DNA of 7,291 nt from DAOTVS01 sp034436375 (GTDB taxonomy: Bacteria; Chloroflexota; Anaerolineae; SpSt-313), in NCBI GenBank assembly GCA_034436375.1, contig DAOTVS010000041.1, forward strand, positions 1 to 7,291, written 5' to 3'. The translations under genes were made by a program, and so were the position numbers. Within the stretch, counting starts at the first letter, position 1; each line of letters opens with the position of its first letter. The notes under the pieces are model-generated. The model saw only the letters and a program-made list of their open reading frames with translations. It ran no database searches and was not told the origin of the DNA. Below are positions 5,819-7,291 of this stretch, piece by piece.

Positions 5819-5928
5819 TCCTTGCCTCCGTACTGCCATAATAGCCCCGCGTTCATCTGGGGAATCAGGGGCCGCTAGCCCCCGCGCAGGCTATAACACC
5901 GCCGGCGCTCTGTAGTAGCGGTCAGATG

Positions 5929-6423
5929 CTAAAGTTTCTGATAGTAGGTGACGCTGGGCAGCCCCCGGTCAAAGCCTGCCTTCTCATAAGCGCGCCGCGC
6001 CGGGGCATGAGCCTCATCCCCGCCCGTAGTCACCCGGGCGGCCTGCATGCCCGCAGCACGCATCTGGGCCAGCACGTGCTCATAGAGGCGTGTGCCGATG
6101 CCCTCGCCCTGATGGGCAGGGTGCACCGCATTGTTGCCGATCTCCCCGACGCACGTGGCGTGGTTGAGGTAGTAGCTGATAAAGCCTACTGGCTTGCCGG
6201 CCTGCTCGGCCACCACGACAATCATGCCCCGCTCTCCCCGGCAGGCTGCCTCGATCTGCCGGCGCTTGTCCGTCCGATAGTCGGGAAAGGCCCGTGCAAA
6301 AAGCTCTGCGCCCAGGAGCCTGCGATAGGATTCGTAGATGGGCTCCCAGGCAGCGGTGGCAATATCCAGCAGGTAGGGCAGGTCATCGTCGCGGAAAGGC
6401 CGCAGTATTGTCTCTGGTGTCAC
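5929..6423 (-). CDS. GNAT-family N-acetyltransferase
   Basis: This is a 164-residue single-domain GNAT protein, the usual size for the family. The acetyl-CoA pyrophosphate-binding motif A is clear in NNAVHPAHQGEGIG (97-110), with the Q/R-x-x-G-x-G signature QGEGIG at 105-110. ARRAYEKAGF (about 142-151) is the typical motif B helix leading to the last strand. The central sheet includes MIVVVAEQAGKPVGFISYYL. Family members transfer an acetyl group from acetyl-CoA to an amine of a small molecule or a protein; the acceptor is unknown. The start is a GTG at 6421-6423 with GGGGGAG (6429-6435) 5 nt upstream, the only non-ATG start chosen among the complete genes here. The insertion sequence end lies 58 bp upstream of the start, so the native promoter may have been displaced. 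Confidence 0.88.
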   Translation of the reverse strand: MTPETILRPFRDDDLPYLLDIATAAWEPIYESYRRLLGAELFARAFPDYRTDKRRQIEAACRGERGMIVVVAEQAGKPVGFISYYLNHATCVGEIGNNAVHPAHQGEGIGTRLYEHVLAQMRAAGMQAARVTTGGDEAHAPARRAYEKAGFDRGLPSVTYYQKL

Positions 6424-6481
6424 AGAATCTCCCCCAATCGGTTTGCACTTCAGTATGAGTGGCTACATTGTATTGGTTCAG

Positions 6482-6503
6482 TGTCAAATGGAGACTCCCC
6501 CGT
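6482..6503. repeat. Candidate terminal inverted repeat of the IS3-type element
   Basis: The sequence starts TGTCAAATGG at the inferred junction. Read outward (minus strand) the tip is TTGACA, a consensus -35 box facing the GNAT gene, but the flank has no good -10 at 16-18 nt. The exact length of the repeat is a guess until the other end is seen. Confidence 0.35.
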
Positions 6504-6507
6504 TCCA

Positions 6508-7291
6508 CTAAGCTACTGCCAGGGCAGGTGACTGGGACGACATCTCGGCCGGAACCGGTTGATGGCCGGCCTCCCTGGCAAGGCGTGCGACAGCCAACTT
6601 GCGGCGGCGCTCAGCCAGGATCGCCTGGTCGCGTCCCTCAAGACGGGCTCGCGGGGTCACATAGGCGATCCCGCTGTGCAAGCGCACTGTGTTGTACTCG
6701 CGCACGAACTCGGCCACGATGCGGCGAGCGTCCTCAAGGCTGAGTGGCGTCTTGGGGCGGACGCACTCGCGTTTGACGGTCTTGTGCCAGCTCTCGACTT
6801 TGCCATTGCTCTGCGGGTAGAACGGCGACGTGCGCACGTGGGTCATCCCACTGAGGCGCACGAATTCCTCAAGTCGCGGGCGATGAACTGGGGCCCGTTG
6901 TCCGAGATGATGCGCGGCCGCGCGCCCGGGAAAGCTTCACGCCCACGCTGTAAGATCATCTCTACGTCGGCTTCCGTCATGGCCTCACGGATCTCCCAGT
7001 GCACGATATAGCGGCTGTAGCCGTCCAGGATGGTACACAGGTAGTAGAACGTGCCGCAGATATTCAGGTACGAGACGTCGATGTGCCAGTGCTCGTGGGG
7101 CTTGTCGGGCTGAACAAACCCCTGGCCCTTGGCTGAAGGTCCATAGGTGCGCGAGCCGAGCCGCCCGGCGTCTTTCAGCACCCGGTAGACGCTGCTGGGA
7201 CTGACCGCCACCACGTCGGCGTCCAACATCATGAAGCACAGACGCCGGTAACCATCGTCCGGGTGCACCAGTTGATAGTCCAGGATCGCTT
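6508..7291 (-). pseudogene. IS3-family transposase (orfB, integrase catalytic core), frameshifted and 5' truncated
   Basis: The reading frame enters from the right edge (AILDYQLVHPDDGYRRL) and carries the linker typical of IS3 OrfB, then the catalytic core: first D in HWHIDVSYL (codon 7077-7079) and second D in ISDNGPQF (6900-6902). Shortly after FIARDL the frame shifts. The continuation EFVRLSGMTHVRTSPFYPQSNGK is in another frame and carries the catalytic E in GKVESWHK (6793-6795), then the C-terminal REYNTVRLHSGIAYVTP block. The shift lies near 6867-6872, where TTGAGGAATTC lacks one base of an expected lysine or arginine codon. With that base restored the second D and the E are separated by exactly 35 residues, the IS3 DD(35)E spacing. 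Programmed frameshifting in IS3 elements occurs between orfA and orfB, not here, so this looks like a true lesion or an assembly error. Confidence 0.85.

Larger units (their letters stand above)
6482..7291 (-). mobile_element. IS3-family insertion sequence, 3' portion, truncated by the window edge
   Basis: The element is recognised by its transposase (next entry). Its downstream tip is placed at 6482, where TGTCAAATGGAGACTCCC begins: the TG terminus fits IS3-family ends, and only 26 bp separate it from the transposase stop at 6508, as is usual for the orfB side. The other terminus and orfA lie beyond 7291, so the matching inverted repeat and target duplication cannot be checked here. It is probably inactive because the transposase is frameshifted. 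Confidence 0.6.

Noticed and set aside
4928..5878. 316-codon open frame on the plus strand
   Set aside because: Antisense shadow of the upstream methyltransferase. Its resemblance to part of the other long antisense frame only reflects the duplication of the real genes.
6843..7291. Programmed frameshift in the transposase
   Set aside because: In IS3 elements the programmed slip joins orfA to orfB. Here the break lies inside the catalytic core between D and E, and TTGAGGAATTC is not a slippery heptamer.

Overview
The window reads as ordinary bacterial chromosome of high GC content, with genes packed on the minus strand. Nearly all have a strong AGGAGG-type ribosome binding site 5-6 nt before the start. 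A near-palindromic GTAGTAGCG...TTCAG repeat at 2929-3002 resembles repeats I associate with Chloroflexota genomes. I suggest that phylum only tentatively, because no marker gene is present.

Layout, left to right (all genes on the minus strand, so transcription runs right to left). Positions 1-252 hold no convincing complete gene, but there is a good sigma70-like promoter (168-196) firing off the left edge and a weak open frame at 1-109. Next is a class I SAM-dependent methyltransferase (253-1086). Then comes a tightly coupled pair: an HD-domain protein (2213-2776) followed by a PLP-dependent threonine dehydratase/serine racemase-like enzyme (1253-2203). The HD stop codon abuts the Shine-Dalgarno of the second gene.

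A second gene string runs from about 4850 down to 2996: a class I methyltransferase (3899-4768), a multi-pass membrane protein of DUF6512 type (3296-3868), and a 90-codon GT1 glycosyltransferase remnant (2996-3268). The remnant joins the family's N-terminus directly to its C-terminus, in frame. Upstream lies a paralogous methyltransferase (4949-5818), about 70% identical by hand count and offset by exactly 1050 bp without a gap. Between the paralogues sits a perfect 23-bp inverted repeat (4876-4933). Its distal end supplies a consensus TTGACA -35 box, correctly spaced from a -10 for the downstream copy.

Further right are a GNAT acetyltransferase (5929-6423, GTG start) and the 3' end of an IS3-family insertion sequence (6482 to beyond 7291). 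The IS transposase is broken by a one-base deletion in the catalytic domain. Restoring that base gives the DD(35)E spacing of the family.

The genes mostly look like small-molecule modification enzymes of unknown substrate. I see no defence system, CRISPR array, RNA gene or clear novel system. The features most worth following are the duplicated methyltransferase pair with its palindromic terminator/promoter junction, and the in-frame collapsed glycosyltransferase.
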